A stretch of 64,000 nucleotides of DNA from Streptomyces sp. XD-27 (GCF_030553055.1 NZ_CP130713.1:434001-498000); one strand, 5' to 3'. Shown: positions 25,785 to 35,393, counted from the stretch's first letter. The notes: a model not told the origin generated them from the sequence alone. Made by a program: numbers and translations.

Positions 25785-28123
25785 TCACGTCATCACTGCC
25801 GCCCGGTCGACGAGGACGGGCTCGGACGCGGCCGCCGCGTCGGCGGGCGGCGGCTGGCGGCGGGGCGCCATGCGGTTCGCGTGGACGGCGAGAGCGAGGA
25901 TCTTTCCGTCGATGCGGATCACGAGGTCGTCCGCCAGCCATCGCGCGACCAGTGCCGCCATACCGCTCTCTCCGCCCAGCGCGTCGAAGCAGGCCCGGTG
26001 GTCGCGCTGGAACCTCTCGGCGAGCAGCTTCTCCGCCACTCCGACGTCGAGGTAGCGGTACAGGGTGGTCTCAGCCTGGTTCAGCGGGTGGCGGGTGGGC
26101 GCCTTCTCGACGTCGCGGTGGTCGAGGATGACGCCCTGCCCGCCGGACAGCTCGGTGAGCGCCAGAGTCGCCCCCGATCGGTTGGCCCGTCGCCAGCCCT
26201 GGACCGCCGCCTCCACCGCCGCGGTGCCCACCGGCTCGCCCAGGGCGGGGTCCAGTGTGAAGTCGTGCAGGTAGACGAGTTGGTCGAGGTCTTCCTTGGC
26301 GATGGGGAAGGCGTATCGGTACATCCGATGCGCCCCCTGCCATTGGATGCCGTGGGCTTCCGGGTGCTCGAAGTAGGGGCTGAACCGGTGCAACTGGAAC
26401 CGGCCCCCACCGGAGGGCGGTTGCAGGTGTGCCAGTTTCGGGATCAGCTCCGCCATCCGCGTGTAGGACGCCTGGCTCTCCCCCGGCAGGCCGTACAGCA
26501 GGTTCCAGCCGCAGTAGATCCCCAGCTCGTGGCACCACTTGAGCAGCAGGATGTTCTGGTGCGGCTTGACGCCTTTGCGCATGAGCGCCAGGAGGTCGGC
26601 GTCCAGGCTCTCGATGCCCGGCTGCACCCAGCGGATCCCGGCGGCCGCGAGCGTCTCCAGCTCACTGCGCCGCATGTTCGCCTTGACCTCGTAGAAGAAC
26701 ATCCAGTCGTGGCCGCGTTCGGCGATCCGCGGGAGGAGGGTCCGCAGGTACTCCCGCGGCAGGATGAGGTCCATGGAGTAGAAGCGCGCCACGCCGTACC
26801 GCTCCTGGAGCCGTTCCAACTGGGCCAGGACGGCGTCCGCGTCCCAGGCGCGGAACTCCATGATGTCGTGGAGGCCGCAGAAGGTGCACTGCACCTTCTG
26901 CCCGTACCAGCAGCCGCGGCTGCTCTCGAACGGCAGCCACGGGTTCATCTTGTCCGCCAGACCGAGGCGGAGGAGCCGGTGGAAGTAGGCGTCGTAATCG
27001 AGGTCGAGCTTGCGGCTGCCGCCCATGACGAGCTCCGCGGCGGGTTCGGTCACCACCTCGCCGCCGGATGTCCGGTGGCTCACCCCGGCAAGGCCGCGCA
27101 GCGGGCGCCGGTCGCGGAACCGCCGCACGAGGTCGGCCAGCACGAGCTCGCCCTCGATGTGGACGACGGCGTCCACGTAGGGGCAGATCCGCAGGATGGT
27201 GCTGCCCATGGGGCCCGCGCACTGCGAGCCGCCGAAGACGACCCGCAGCGCGGGGAAGGCGCGCTTGAGCCGTCGCGCGACGGCCATCGACGCGCCGAGC
27301 TGGGAGATGGTCAGCGAGAAGCCGACGACGTCGTACCGGGACCAGTCGGTCTGCCGGACGAGGTCGTCCAGGTACTCCTCGGTGACGGGTTCGAGTGCCG
27401 CCAGGACGGAGTCGGCCAGCTCCGGCCAGGGGAAGTCGTCACCGAACGGGCGCTGCTCCAGCATGGCCGCGAGGTCGTCGCCCTGCTCGGGCCCGTAGTA
27501 GTGCCGGGAGAAGACCCATTCCGGAAGGTAGCCGAGCAGATTGCCCAGGAGGTTGTACAGGTTGAGCCCGATACGCGCCCCGTAGTCCACGTACAGCTCG
27601 TGGACGTCGGATTCGATGCCTTCCTGCCGGAGCGCCGACGCGAGGGTCGCGAGCTGGATCGAGGGCAGGGTGGGCGACATCCACGGCAGGGAGACCAGCG
27701 CCACCCGGGTGCCGCCGGTGTCCGCCCCGTCGGCGCGTGCGGGGCCGGAATGCGGGAGAAGTCGATGCGCTGGCCCGGGAGGCTGCCGGATCGCGCGAGC
27801 CGGCGGTCGACCTGCTGGAGGAAGTGCCTGGCCAGTCGGCGGTGTTCCCGTTCGAGCCGCGAGTCGTCGAGAGAGGCCATGTGCGCCTTGAGCGCGGCGC
27901 CGAGCCGCGCTGCCTCCGACGTGTCGTCGGCGCTTCCCGGCACGTCGTCGGCTGTTCCTGACGCGTGGTCCGCCGACGCGGGCGGAGGGGCCTGCGGAAG
28001 GGTCTTCTCCGCGCGGCGGGCGCGCTCGGCCCGGGCCAGGTCGAAGAGAACGTGCAGCAGCTGGAGCCGTACCGGGTCGTGCAGGGCCTTGCGGTCGGCG
28101 GCAGGGCCCTCTCGAACGTCCAT
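25785..28123 (-). CDS. B12-type radical SAM RiPP maturase (apparent frameshift)
   Basis: The core of about 639 residues begins VALVSLPWMSPTLPSIQLAT and carries a cobalamin-binding-like Rossmann region (VVGFSLTISQLGASMAVAR). The radical SAM motif GCWYGQKVQCTFCGL uses the CxxxxxxxCxxC spacing of RiPP maturation radical SAM protein 1 (TIGR03975). QPGIESLD and GWNLLYGLPGE follow. Adding one base at the GGGG run at 27741-27744 joins the core to an upstream frame, giving 779 residues from the ATG at 28123. The extra 140 residues are helical and charged. If the break is real, the core alone would start near 27704. Likely role: C-methylation of the precursor. Confidence 0.85.
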
Positions 28124-28127
28124 GGGC

Positions 28128-28451
28128 TCATCTTCGCCGGCTGCCCGCGCACCGCGGCCCAGGTGGGGAGGGACGCGCCGACGGCCACCCCAATGGGCCG
28201 AGTCCGTCCGTCTCCTTGGTGGGCGCCGGCAATCCGCGGAACGCCCCAAGCGGTACGCCTGCGGTACTGGCCGGGGGGCCACGCCGTACTCCCGTTCCTC
28301 GGGGCGCTCGCGCAGCCACCCAGGTGGCCCGTGCCCGGTTCAGCCGGTAGGCGCCGCAGAGCAGGAGCGTCTCGGTCTCGCCGGGGAGGGCCGGGTCGGG
28401 GTCGGGCGGCTCGGGCCAGGACCCGTCGGGCTCCGGCGCGACGTCCTCCAA
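28128..28451 (-). CDS. Unrecognised small protein at the head of the RiPP-like operon
   Basis: About 108-120 residues, stop 4 bases before the radical SAM start. Protein-like segments are LEDVAPEPDGSWPEPPDPDP, ETETLLLCGAYRLNRARATW, then in the next frame WLRERPEEREYGVAPRPVPQ and back to AFRGLPAPTKETDGL. Two frame changes (near 28315 at GGG and near 28253 at GGGG) are needed, so the reading is uncertain. No ATG or GTG is found; the TTG at 28451 is the only start after an in-frame stop at about 28500. I do not recognise a family. It may be decayed or miscalled. Confidence 0.35.
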   Translation of the reverse strand: MEDVAPEPDGSWPEPPDPDPALPGETETLLLCGAYRLNRARATWVAARAPRGTGVRRGPPASTAGVPLGAFRGLPAPTKETDGLGPLGWPSARPSPPGPRCAGSRRR

Positions 28452-28614
28452 GGGGATGTCGGGGTGGTCGGCGAGACCGTGGCCGCCTCTGTTAACGGGA
28501 TGTTAGCTCTGGGCCCGCGACCTGTACGCGGCCGCGGCCGCGGCGGAAGCTGCGATCCGCGGCCGCGCTCCCCACTCGGAGCCCCGCCGCGACCCGCACA
28601 CTGAAGGAGGCCCC

Positions 28615-29979
28615 GTGACCGAGTCCGCATCCACGCCCAGCCCCCCGCCCCGCGCCCGTACGCCTTGGCGGGCCGTGATCGGCGGCTCGGTCGGCAATCT
28701 CGTCGAGTGGTTCGACTGGTTCGTCTACGCCAGCTTCGCCACCTACTTCGCCGGGGCGTTCTTCCCCAGCGGCGACGACACCGCGCAGTTGATGAAGACC
28801 GCCGGCATCTTCGCCGTCGGCTTCTTCATGCGCCCGATCGGCGGCTGGCTGCTGGGCCGGTACGCCGACCGGCGCGGCCGCAAGGCCGCCCTGACCCTCA
28901 CCGTGACGCTGATGTCGGTGAGCGCCCTGCTCATCGCCGTCGCCCCGACCTACGGCCAGGCCGGCTATCTGGGCGCCGGTGTACTGCTGGTCGCCCGCCT
29001 GCTCCAGGGGCTCTCGGTGGGCGGGGAGTACGCCGCCAGCGCCACGTACCTCACCGAGGCGTCGCAGCCCGCCCGCCGCGGTTTCGTCTCCAGCTTCCAG
29101 TACGTCTCCATGACGCTGGGTCAGCTGTGCGGGCTGGGCCTGCTGATCCTGCTCCAGCACACCATGTCGGATGACGCGCTGCACTCCTACGGCTGGCGGA
29201 TCCCGTTCCTGGTGGGCACGGTCGGCGCGGTCGTGGTGCTCTGGCTGCGGCGGAACCTGCTGGAGACGGAGGCGTACGAGGCCGCCGAGGGCGCGGGGGA
29301 CGAGGGCGGCGCGGTGGACCAGGAGCGCGGGTCGCTGCGCCGGTTGCTGCGCCACCGCAGGGAGTTCGCCCTGGTGATGGCGCTGACCATGGGCGGGACG
29401 GTGGCGTACTACACGTACACGACCTACCTCACCAAGTACCTGTCGAACACGGCCGGGCTGAGCAAGTCCGACGCGTCCCTGGTCAGTTTCTGCGCGCTGT
29501 TCCTGTTCATGCTGCTCCAGCCCGCGGCCGGGGCGCTGTCGGACCGGATCGGCCGGCGACCGCTGCTGATCGGCTTCGGCATCGGCTCGATGCTCTGCAC
29601 GGTGCCGATCATGACGGCGTTGTCGCACACCAGCAGCTTCGGCGGGGCGCTGCTGCTGTCGCTGGCGGCCCTGGTGATCGTCACCGGCTACACGTCGATC
29701 AACGCGGTGGTGAAGGCAGAGCTGTTCCCCACCCAGGTCCGCGCGCTCGGCGTGGCGCTGCCGTATGCGCTGGCGAACGCCCTGTTCGGCGGCACCGCGG
29801 AGTATGTGGCGCTGTGGTTCAAGAACGCGGACGCGGAGTCCGGCTTCTACTGGTATGTCTCCGGGTGTGCCGCCGTCTCGCTCGTCGTCTATCTCACGAT
29901 GCGCGAGACCCGCGGCACCGCGCTCACCGCGGAGGCGGCGGCCGAGGGCGGCGCGGCTCCGGCCGGGCGGAGGGGGTGA
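28615..29979 (+). CDS. MHS-family MFS transporter
   Basis: 454 residues, 12 predicted helices, GTG start after GAAGGAGG. Signature segments of the metabolite:H+ symporter group are present: GGSVGNLVEWFDWFVYASFA near the start, the loop 2-3 motif GRYADRRGRKAAL, and RLLQGLSVGGEYAASATYL. The second-half repeat is SDRIGRRPLLIG. Family members import carboxylates such as alpha-ketoglutarate, citrate, or compatible solutes such as proline. The neighbouring two-component pair and TAXI binding protein suggest induction by an organic acid, which is inference. Confidence 0.9.
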   Translation: MTESASTPSPPPRARTPWRAVIGGSVGNLVEWFDWFVYASFATYFAGAFFPSGDDTAQLMKTAGIFAVGFFMRPIGGWLLGRYADRRGRKAALTLTVTLMSVSALLIAVAPTYGQAGYLGAGVLLVARLLQGLSVGGEYAASATYLTEASQPARRGFVSSFQYVSMTLGQLCGLGLLILLQHTMSDDALHSYGWRIPFLVGTVGAVVVLWLRRNLLETEAYEAAEGAGDEGGAVDQERGSLRRLLRHRREFALVMALTMGGTVAYYTYTTYLTKYLSNTAGLSKSDASLVSFCALFLFMLLQPAAGALSDRIGRRPLLIGFGIGSMLCTVPIMTALSHTSSFGGALLLSLAALVIVTGYTSINAVVKAELFPTQVRALGVALPYALANALFGGTAEYVALWFKNADAESGFYWYVSGCAAVSLVVYLTMRETRGTALTAEAAAEGGAAPAGRRG

Positions 29980-30027
29980 GAACAGGCCGCTGTCCGAGCC
30001 CTCGCGGCGCCGCCTACCCTTACGCGC

Positions 30028-30714
30028 ATGCACGTTCTCCTGGTCGAAGACGACGACCGGCTGGCGGCCGCGCTGACCGCCTCCCTCGCCCGGCACGGAC
30101 ACCAGGTCGTCCGCGCCGGGCGCGCCGATGACGCGCTGCGGCTCAAGGACGGCGCCGACTTCGTCCTGCTCGACCTGGGGCTGCCGGACATGGACGGCCT
30201 GGAGGCGCTGCGCCGGCTGCGGCGGGTGTCGGCCGTCCCGGTCATCGTGGTCACCGCGCGGACCGAGGAGCGCGACGTGCTGCGGGGGTTGCGCGGCGGC
30301 GCCGACGACTATCTGGTCAAGCCGTTCCGTACGGCCGAGCTGATCGCCCGGATGGAGGCGGTGGTACGGCGCGGCACCCGGCCGCTCGCGGCGCCCGGCC
30401 CGGCCGTGGTGGCGGGCCCTGGCGGGGTCCGGATCGATCTGGCGGCCCGCCGCGTCGAGGCGGACGGCAGGCCGGTGGAGCTGACCCGGCGCGAGTTCGA
30501 CGTCCTGGCGCTGCTCGCGCGCGAGCCGGGGGTGGTCCGCAGCCGCGAGGAGATCCTGGACGCGGTGTGGGGCGACGTCCTGCTCTCCGCCTCGCGCTCA
30601 CTGGATGTGCACATCGCGGGCATCCGGGCGAAGACCGGCTGTCCGGGGCTGATCGAGACGCTGCGCGGCACCGGGTACCGGCTGGGGACGGGCGGATGCG
30701 CCGCCGGATCCTGA
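30028..30714 (+). CDS. OmpR-family response regulator
   Basis: 228 residues. Acidic pair in VLLVEDDDRLAAALTA, phosphoacceptor aspartate in FVLLDLGLPDMDGLEAL, lysine in DDYLVKPFRTAELIARM. The DNA-binding part has LTRREFDVLALLAREPGVV and SRSLDVHIAGIRAKTG. The kinase start at 30696 lies inside its last codons (19-bp overlap). Just 48 bases after the MHS transporter, so the three genes may form one transcript. Confidence 0.9.
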   Translation: MHVLLVEDDDRLAAALTASLARHGHQVVRAGRADDALRLKDGADFVLLDLGLPDMDGLEALRRLRRVSAVPVIVVTARTEERDVLRGLRGGADDYLVKPFRTAELIARMEAVVRRGTRPLAAPGPAVVAGPGGVRIDLAARRVEADGRPVELTRREFDVLALLAREPGVVRSREEILDAVWGDVLLSASRSLDVHIAGIRAKTGCPGLIETLRGTGYRLGTGGCAAGS

Positions 30715-32075
30715 CCGTCTACACCGTTCTGGTCGCCTGTCTGGTCACCGCGCTCGCCGTGCCGTGCGCCCTGGCCTACTCCTCGCACCGGACCGGTCAA
30801 CTGCTGCTGGAGCGGCGGGCCGACGCCACCCGGTTCGCCGAACTCGCGGACCAGGCGATCCGGGACGGGGACACCTCCGGTCTCGCCCTGGAGGTACGGC
30901 GCTACACCCTGCTGTACGGCACGCCGGTGGAGATCCGCGACCGGAACGGGGCCTCGGTCACCGGCGGCGGGGCATGGCAGGCGAAGGCCGCCGACCGGGC
31001 CCTGTCCGGCCGAACCACCGGCAGCCTGCCGCTGGTCACACCCTTCGGCCCGGGCTCGGTGGTGGTCGCGGAGCCGGTCGGCCGGGACGCGCAGGTCTCG
31101 GGGGTGGTGGTGCTGCGGGCGGGCACTGCTGCGGCGCGGCGGGACGTGGCCTGGGTGTGGGCGGCCATCGGCGCCGGTTCGGTGGTGGCGGTGCTGTGCG
31201 CGCTGTTCGCCGCCCGGCGACTGGCCCGGTGGATCCTGCGCCCGGTCACGGAGCTGGACGCCACGACGCGGGCGATCGCCGAGGGGCGGATGGACGCGCG
31301 CGTGGGCACGGCCGGCCGCGGGGCCGGCCGCGGGCCGGCGGAACTGCGGCTGCTGGAGCGGCGGTTCAACGCCATGGCGGACGCGGTGTCGGCGGCGCTG
31401 GACCGGCAGCGCGCGTTCGCCGCGGACGCCTCGCACGAGCTGCGTACCCCGCTGACCGTGCTGTCGCTGCGGCTGGAGAACCTGGAGCCGCACCTTGCCG
31501 CGTCGGGCGGCGCGGAGTACGCGGAGGCGCTGGCGGAGGTGGACCGGCTGGCCCGGCTGCTGGAGGACCTGCTGGCCCTGGCCCGGGTGGAGGCCGACGC
31601 CGCGGCGCCGGAGCCGGTCCCGGCCGGTGAGCTGCGGCAGCGGCTGGCGGCGTGGCGGGAGGTGTACGGCGCCCGCGGCCTGACGCTGGTCCTCGACGTG
31701 GCGACCACCGGCCCGCTGCCGGGGGCCGCCGCCCGGATCGCCGACATCGCGCTGGACAACGCGGCGAAGTTCGTCCCCGAAGGCGGCACGGTGATGGTGT
31801 CGCTGCGCACGGGAACGCTGCGGATCGCCGACGACGGGCCGGGGCTGGACGAGGAGCAGCGCGCCGCGGCACTGGGCCGGTTCTGGCGCTCGCCGAGCCA
31901 TGGCAACGTCCCCGGCAGCGGACTCGGCCTGGCCATCGCCGCCGAGCTGGCGAAAGCCTGCGGCGGCGCGCTCGCCCTCCTCCCGGCGGAGCCGCACGGC
32001 CTGGTGGTGGAACTCCGCTTGCCGGACCCGCAATCCGCCCCGGCACGAGCGGCGTACGGGCACCCGCACCGGTAG
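30696..32075 (+). CDS. Sensor histidine kinase
   Basis: 459 residues. Two transmembrane helices (LTVYTVLVACLVTALAVPCA and VWAAIGAGSVVAVLCALFA) bracket an extracellular sensor of about 115 residues. A HAMP domain (RRLARWILRPVTELDATTRA) precedes the H box AFAADASHELRTPLTVLSLR. The catalytic domain shows IALDNAAKFVPEGG, IADDGPGLDEEQRAAALGRF and SGLGLAIAAELAKACGG. The exposed sensor could touch a periplasmic binding protein; the TAXI lipoprotein encoded convergently next door is a candidate. Confidence 0.9.
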   Translation: MRRRILTVYTVLVACLVTALAVPCALAYSSHRTGQLLLERRADATRFAELADQAIRDGDTSGLALEVRRYTLLYGTPVEIRDRNGASVTGGGAWQAKAADRALSGRTTGSLPLVTPFGPGSVVVAEPVGRDAQVSGVVVLRAGTAAARRDVAWVWAAIGAGSVVAVLCALFAARRLARWILRPVTELDATTRAIAEGRMDARVGTAGRGAGRGPAELRLLERRFNAMADAVSAALDRQRAFAADASHELRTPLTVLSLRLENLEPHLAASGGAEYAEALAEVDRLARLLEDLLALARVEADAAAPEPVPAGELRQRLAAWREVYGARGLTLVLDVATTGPLPGAAARIADIALDNAAKFVPEGGTVMVSLRTGTLRIADDGPGLDEEQRAAALGRFWRSPSHGNVPGSGLGLAIAAELAKACGGALALLPAEPHGLVVELRLPDPQSAPARAAYGHPHR

Positions 32076-32112
32076 CCATGTACCTCCGGCACGTCGGCGG
32101 CGCACGGCTCCG

Positions 32113-33066
32113 TCAGCCGTGGACGGAGCGGTAGTAGGCGGCGGAGCCCGGGTGGAGCGGCACCGTGCCGGTTCCGATCGCGTAGCGCTCGTCCAGTCGG
32201 CTGCCCGGCGCGTCCGGCACCGGCAGCCGGTCCCGGCGTTCGAACAGCACCTCGGTGACCGCACGCGCGATGTCGTCGCCCAGGCCCGCCCGGCAGACCA
32301 GGTAGCTGGGGGTGCCCACGGTCGCGGTCGGCCCGCCGTGTCCGTACGCGCCCGCGGGGATGGCGACGCTCTCGTAGACGGGGCCGTGGGCGCGGCGCAG
32401 CCGCGGGGCCAGGTCGCCCAACGGGATCAGTCGTACCGGCAGCTCACGGGCGAGTGCGGTGATGGCCTGGGTGGGGGCTCCGCCGGACCAGAAGAACGCG
32501 GCGACGGCGCCGCCGCGCAGCGCCGCCACGGACTCGCCGAGGCCCCGGCGCGCATCGCGCACCGAGCGCACCCCGGCGGCGTCGAGGACCCGTCCGGCCG
32601 TCACGGACGTGCCGGACCCGGCGGCGCCGAGGGATACGGTGCGCCCGGCGAGCTGCGCGGGCTCGTAGATCGCCGAGTCGGCGGGCACCACGAGGTGCAG
32701 GTAGTTGAGGTAGAGCCGGGCGAGGGCGGCCACCGGTACCCGCCGTCGGAAGGCGCCGCGGCCCGCCGCCGCGTCCGCCGCGCTGTCCGCGAGGGCCGGC
32801 GCCACGTCCGCCCGTCCGTCGTCGAGCATCCGCAGGTTCTCCACGCTGGCCGCCGTGGTGAGCACCCGCACGGTCAGCTCACCGTGCGCGCGGTGCACCT
32901 CGTCGGCGAGGCGGCTGCCGAACACGGCGTACGGCCCGCCTTCGGGCCCGGTGGCCAGTCGGATCGTGCCGCGCGGACCGGAGGCGTCGCAGCCGCCCGC
33001 GAGACCGCCGGCCGCCGCGAGGGCGAGAGCCAGCAGGGGGCGGCGCGGGACGGCGGGCACGGGCAC
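32113..33066 (-). CDS. TAXI-family solute-binding lipoprotein
   Basis: 317 residues. A signal peptide ends in the lipobox LAGGC around residue 26, so the mature protein is a lipid-anchored extracellular binding protein. The body is the TAXI/NMT1 fold: IRLATGPEGGPYAVFGSRLADE (ligand site), VRVLTTAASVENLRMLDDGRADVA and SLGAAGSGTSVTAGRVLDAAG. TAXI proteins usually serve TRAP transporters for glutamate, ketoglutarate or related acids, yet no fused TRAP permease gene is nearby. The stop is 37 bases from the kinase stop on the other strand. Confidence 0.87.
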   Translation of the reverse strand: MPVPAVPRRPLLALALAAAGGLAGGCDASGPRGTIRLATGPEGGPYAVFGSRLADEVHRAHGELTVRVLTTAASVENLRMLDDGRADVAPALADSAADAAAGRGAFRRRVPVAALARLYLNYLHLVVPADSAIYEPAQLAGRTVSLGAAGSGTSVTAGRVLDAAGVRSVRDARRGLGESVAALRGGAVAAFFWSGGAPTQAITALARELPVRLIPLGDLAPRLRRAHGPVYESVAIPAGAYGHGGPTATVGTPSYLVCRAGLGDDIARAVTEVLFERRDRLPVPDAPGSRLDERYAIGTGTVPLHPGSAAYYRSVHG

Positions 33067-33224
33067 ATGCTAGGGCTTGTCCGATGAGTCGGTCATCGTG
33101 GGGGCTGCCGAGCAGCCCTGGGCTCTGTCCGGAGGATGGACCTCGGGTTCGCGGGTGGCGGTTGCGCGACCGGCGGTACGAGGGGCCGAAGCAGTGCGCG
33201 TGGCCGCGATGGCAGGATGGCGGC

Positions 33225-33749
33225 ATGGTGACGAATCAGTCGTGGACGGGGCTTCACGGCGACCTGCTGGCGGCGAAGGCGTTGGTGTACGACCCGAGCG
33301 GTTTCGCCTGCTCACCGCCGGTGCCCGAACCGGAGAGCGCCGAGTACGCGGCGTGCGCGTTCACGCTCGACGGCCGCTCGGTTCGGTTCCGCGTGGCCAA
33401 GACCACCCCGACGAAGGTGGGTCAGTTCGTCACCGTGTGGCAGCGGTCCGAGGAGGGGCCGATCCGGCCCTTCGACGCCGACGACGGGGTGGACCTCTTC
33501 GTCATCAGCAGCCGCGACGGCGACGGCTTCGGACAGTTCGTGTTCCCGCGCGAGGTGTTGTGCGAGCGCGCCATCGTCTCCCGCGGCGGCTCCGGCGGGA
33601 AGCGTGGATTCCGCGTCTATCCGCCGTGGGTGACCACGACCAACCGGCAGGCCCGCAGCGCCCAGGCATGGCAGGTGAACTACTTCTTCCACCTCGGCCA
33701 GGACGGGCCTGCCGACCTGAGGCGCGCCCACGCCCTCTATCACCCCTGA
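33225..33749 (+). CDS. MepB-family protein
   Basis: 174 residues. The MepB domain is recognised from ESAEYAACAFTLDGRSVRFR, VAKTTPTKVGQFVTVWQRSE and DLFVISSRDGDGFGQFVFPR, ending with QVNYFFHLGQ. The molecular role of MepB is unsettled; it was first found in a Staphylococcus operon with a MATE pump and MarR regulator. Here it is alone. I took the ATG at 33225, which opens the conserved region; longer starts lack a ribosome-binding site. Confidence 0.8.
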   Translation: MVTNQSWTGLHGDLLAAKALVYDPSGFACSPPVPEPESAEYAACAFTLDGRSVRFRVAKTTPTKVGQFVTVWQRSEEGPIRPFDADDGVDLFVISSRDGDGFGQFVFPREVLCERAIVSRGGSGGKRGFRVYPPWVTTTNRQARSAQAWQVNYFFHLGQDGPADLRRAHALYHP

Positions 33750-33872
33750 GGACTGTCCGGCGGGTCACGAGCGGAGCCGGACCGCGACCACGGTCACGGT
33801 GCCGTGAAAGACGTAGGCCCGCTTGTCGTTCTCAGCCGTCCCGTCCCCGACGTCCATCGGGGGCGGCCGCGG

Positions 33873-34325
33873 TCAGCGCCTCAGCTGCGCCCAGACCGCA
33901 CGGCCGCCCCCCGCGACAGGCCGGTCCCCCCACGCGTCGGCGAGGGCGCGCACGAGCATCAGCCCGCGCCCGCACTCGTCGTCCGCGCCGGCCTGCCGCG
34001 CCGAGGGTCCGACCGGTCCCCCGCCCTGGTCGGCAACCTCGACGTACAACACCTCCGCGTCGGCCCGCAGCACGCACAGGATCTGCTCGCTGGCCGTGTG
34101 CACCAAGGCATTGGTGACCAGTTCGGAGATCACCAGTTCGACAGCGTCGCAGGCGTCGCCACCGAAGCCCCACGCCGGCAGATGCCCGCGGACCCGGCGC
34201 CGGGCCGCGGCCACGGAGGCTCCCCGCGCGGGCAGTTGGAATCTTTCGTGGCACAGGCCGGTCTCGACACCACCGGAGGGCAGGAGGCTGATCGTCGTGC
34301 TGCGCTGAGGTAGTGCCACGGCCAT
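33873..34325 (-). CDS. HATPase_c anti-sigma-type ATP-binding protein
   Basis: 150 residues of the RsbW/SpoIIAB-like kinase fold: LVISELVTNALVHTASEQIL (N box), VEVADQGGGPVG (G1) and CGRGLMLVRALADAWG (G2). These short orphan proteins are abundant in Streptomyces; many pair with anti-anti-sigma factors, others act with the XRE/DUF397 sets. It is divergent from such a set beginning at 34536. Whether it binds a sigma factor cannot be read from the sequence. Confidence 0.85.
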   Translation of the reverse strand: MAVALPQRSTTISLLPSGGVETGLCHERFQLPARGASVAAARRRVRGHLPAWGFGGDACDAVELVISELVTNALVHTASEQILCVLRADAEVLYVEVADQGGGPVGPSARQAGADDECGRGLMLVRALADAWGDRPVAGGGRAVWAQLRR

Positions 34326-34389
34326 GTGCCTTCCATCTACCTGTGGGGGCCTGGGTGCTGCAAATCCTCGGTTACGCGGCCGAGTTGGC

Positions 34390-34500
34390 CGTGTCGCTAC
34401 GTCACTATCGTTGTTGCGACCATCATTTGGCAAGAGGCGATCTGCGAATTGCAGAATAGCGAAGGCAGTCTGTTCGATTCATGACGGCCATGGCACACTG
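34390..34500. promoter_or_regulatory. A/T-richer divergent promoter region
   Basis: This stretch between the HATPase gene and the XRE gene is clearly richer in A/T than its surroundings. It holds an imperfect palindrome, ctgcgaattgcag, at about 34441-34453. It probably contains the two divergent promoters and an operator for the XRE regulator. Confidence 0.45.
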
Positions 34501-34535
34501 ATCGCGTCGACAAGCAGGCGTCCAGGAGGAACGAC

Positions 34536-35393
34536 GTGGGTGAAGCGCGGTCTGCCCCGACCGTCGGCCAGATGGTCCTCGGCATGCGGCTGCGGACGCT
34601 CCGCGAGAAGGCCGGGGTCTCCTTCGACCAGGCCGCCAAGGCGCTGCACGTCAACCAGACCACGGTACGCCGCATGGAGAAGGCCGAAGTCGGCCTGAAG
34701 ATCCCGTACGTCGAGAAGCTGCTGCTGACGTACGGCGTTCCGCGCGAGGAGGTCGACGCGTTCCTCGCGCTCGCCCAGGAGGCCAACAGGCCTGGCTGGT
34801 GGCACCGGTTCCGCGATGTGCTGCCCGAGTGGTTCAGCCTCTATGTGAGCCTGGAGGAGGCGGCGTACCGCATCCGGGCGTACGAGCCGCACTGCGTGCC
34901 CGGACTGCTGCAGACCGAGGACTACGCGCGCGCCCTGTTCAAGGTCGGCTTCCCCTTCGCGAGCGACCAGGAGTTGGACCGCCGGGTCGCGCTGCGGCTG
35001 GAGCGGCAGGCGCTGCTCACCCGCCCCGAGGCGCCCCATCTGTGGGCGGTGATCGACGAGACCGCGCTGCGCAGACCCGTCGGCGGACCGGCCGTCATGC
35101 GGGCGCAGATCGACCGGCTCATCGAGGCTCTCGCGCTGCCGAACGTCACCCTCCAGGTGCTGCCGTTCGCCGCCGGCCCCCATCCGGGCATGTTCGGTCC
35201 CTTCCAACTCTTCAGGTTCGAGATTCCGGAGCTGCCGGACATCGTCTACGGCGAGAACCTGACCGGTGCGGGCTACATCGACCAGCGCGCCGACGTGGCC
35301 ATCCATCTGGAGGCCTTGGACCGGATGTGCACCCAAGCCACTCCGGTGCACCGAACCGAGGCCTTCCTCGGCGCGATTCGCAAGGAGTACTGA
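34536..35393 (+). CDS. XRE-family regulator with DUF5753
   Basis: 285 residues, GTG start. The N-terminal helix-turn-helix is MRLRTLREKAGVSFDQAAKA and LHVNQTTVRRMEKAEVGLKI. The C-terminal two-thirds is DUF5753: PGLLQTEDYARALFKVG, ALLTRPEAPHLWAVIDETAL and VLPFAAGPHPGMFGPFQLFR. This architecture is the WhiJ-type family of Streptomyces developmental and antibiotic regulators, which works with a partner DUF397 protein, here encoded two bases downstream. Confidence 0.92.
   Translation: MGEARSAPTVGQMVLGMRLRTLREKAGVSFDQAAKALHVNQTTVRRMEKAEVGLKIPYVEKLLLTYGVPREEVDAFLALAQEANRPGWWHRFRDVLPEWFSLYVSLEEAAYRIRAYEPHCVPGLLQTEDYARALFKVGFPFASDQELDRRVALRLERQALLTRPEAPHLWAVIDETALRRPVGGPAVMRAQIDRLIEALALPNVTLQVLPFAAGPHPGMFGPFQLFRFEIPELPDIVYGENLTGAGYIDQRADVAIHLEALDRMCTQATPVHRTEAFLGAIRKEY

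Noticed and set aside
25728..28604. Plus-strand frame of about 950 codons opposite the radical SAM gene
   Set aside because: Antisense shadow: the minus strand holds recognisable cluster motifs and codon bias, while this frame has none.
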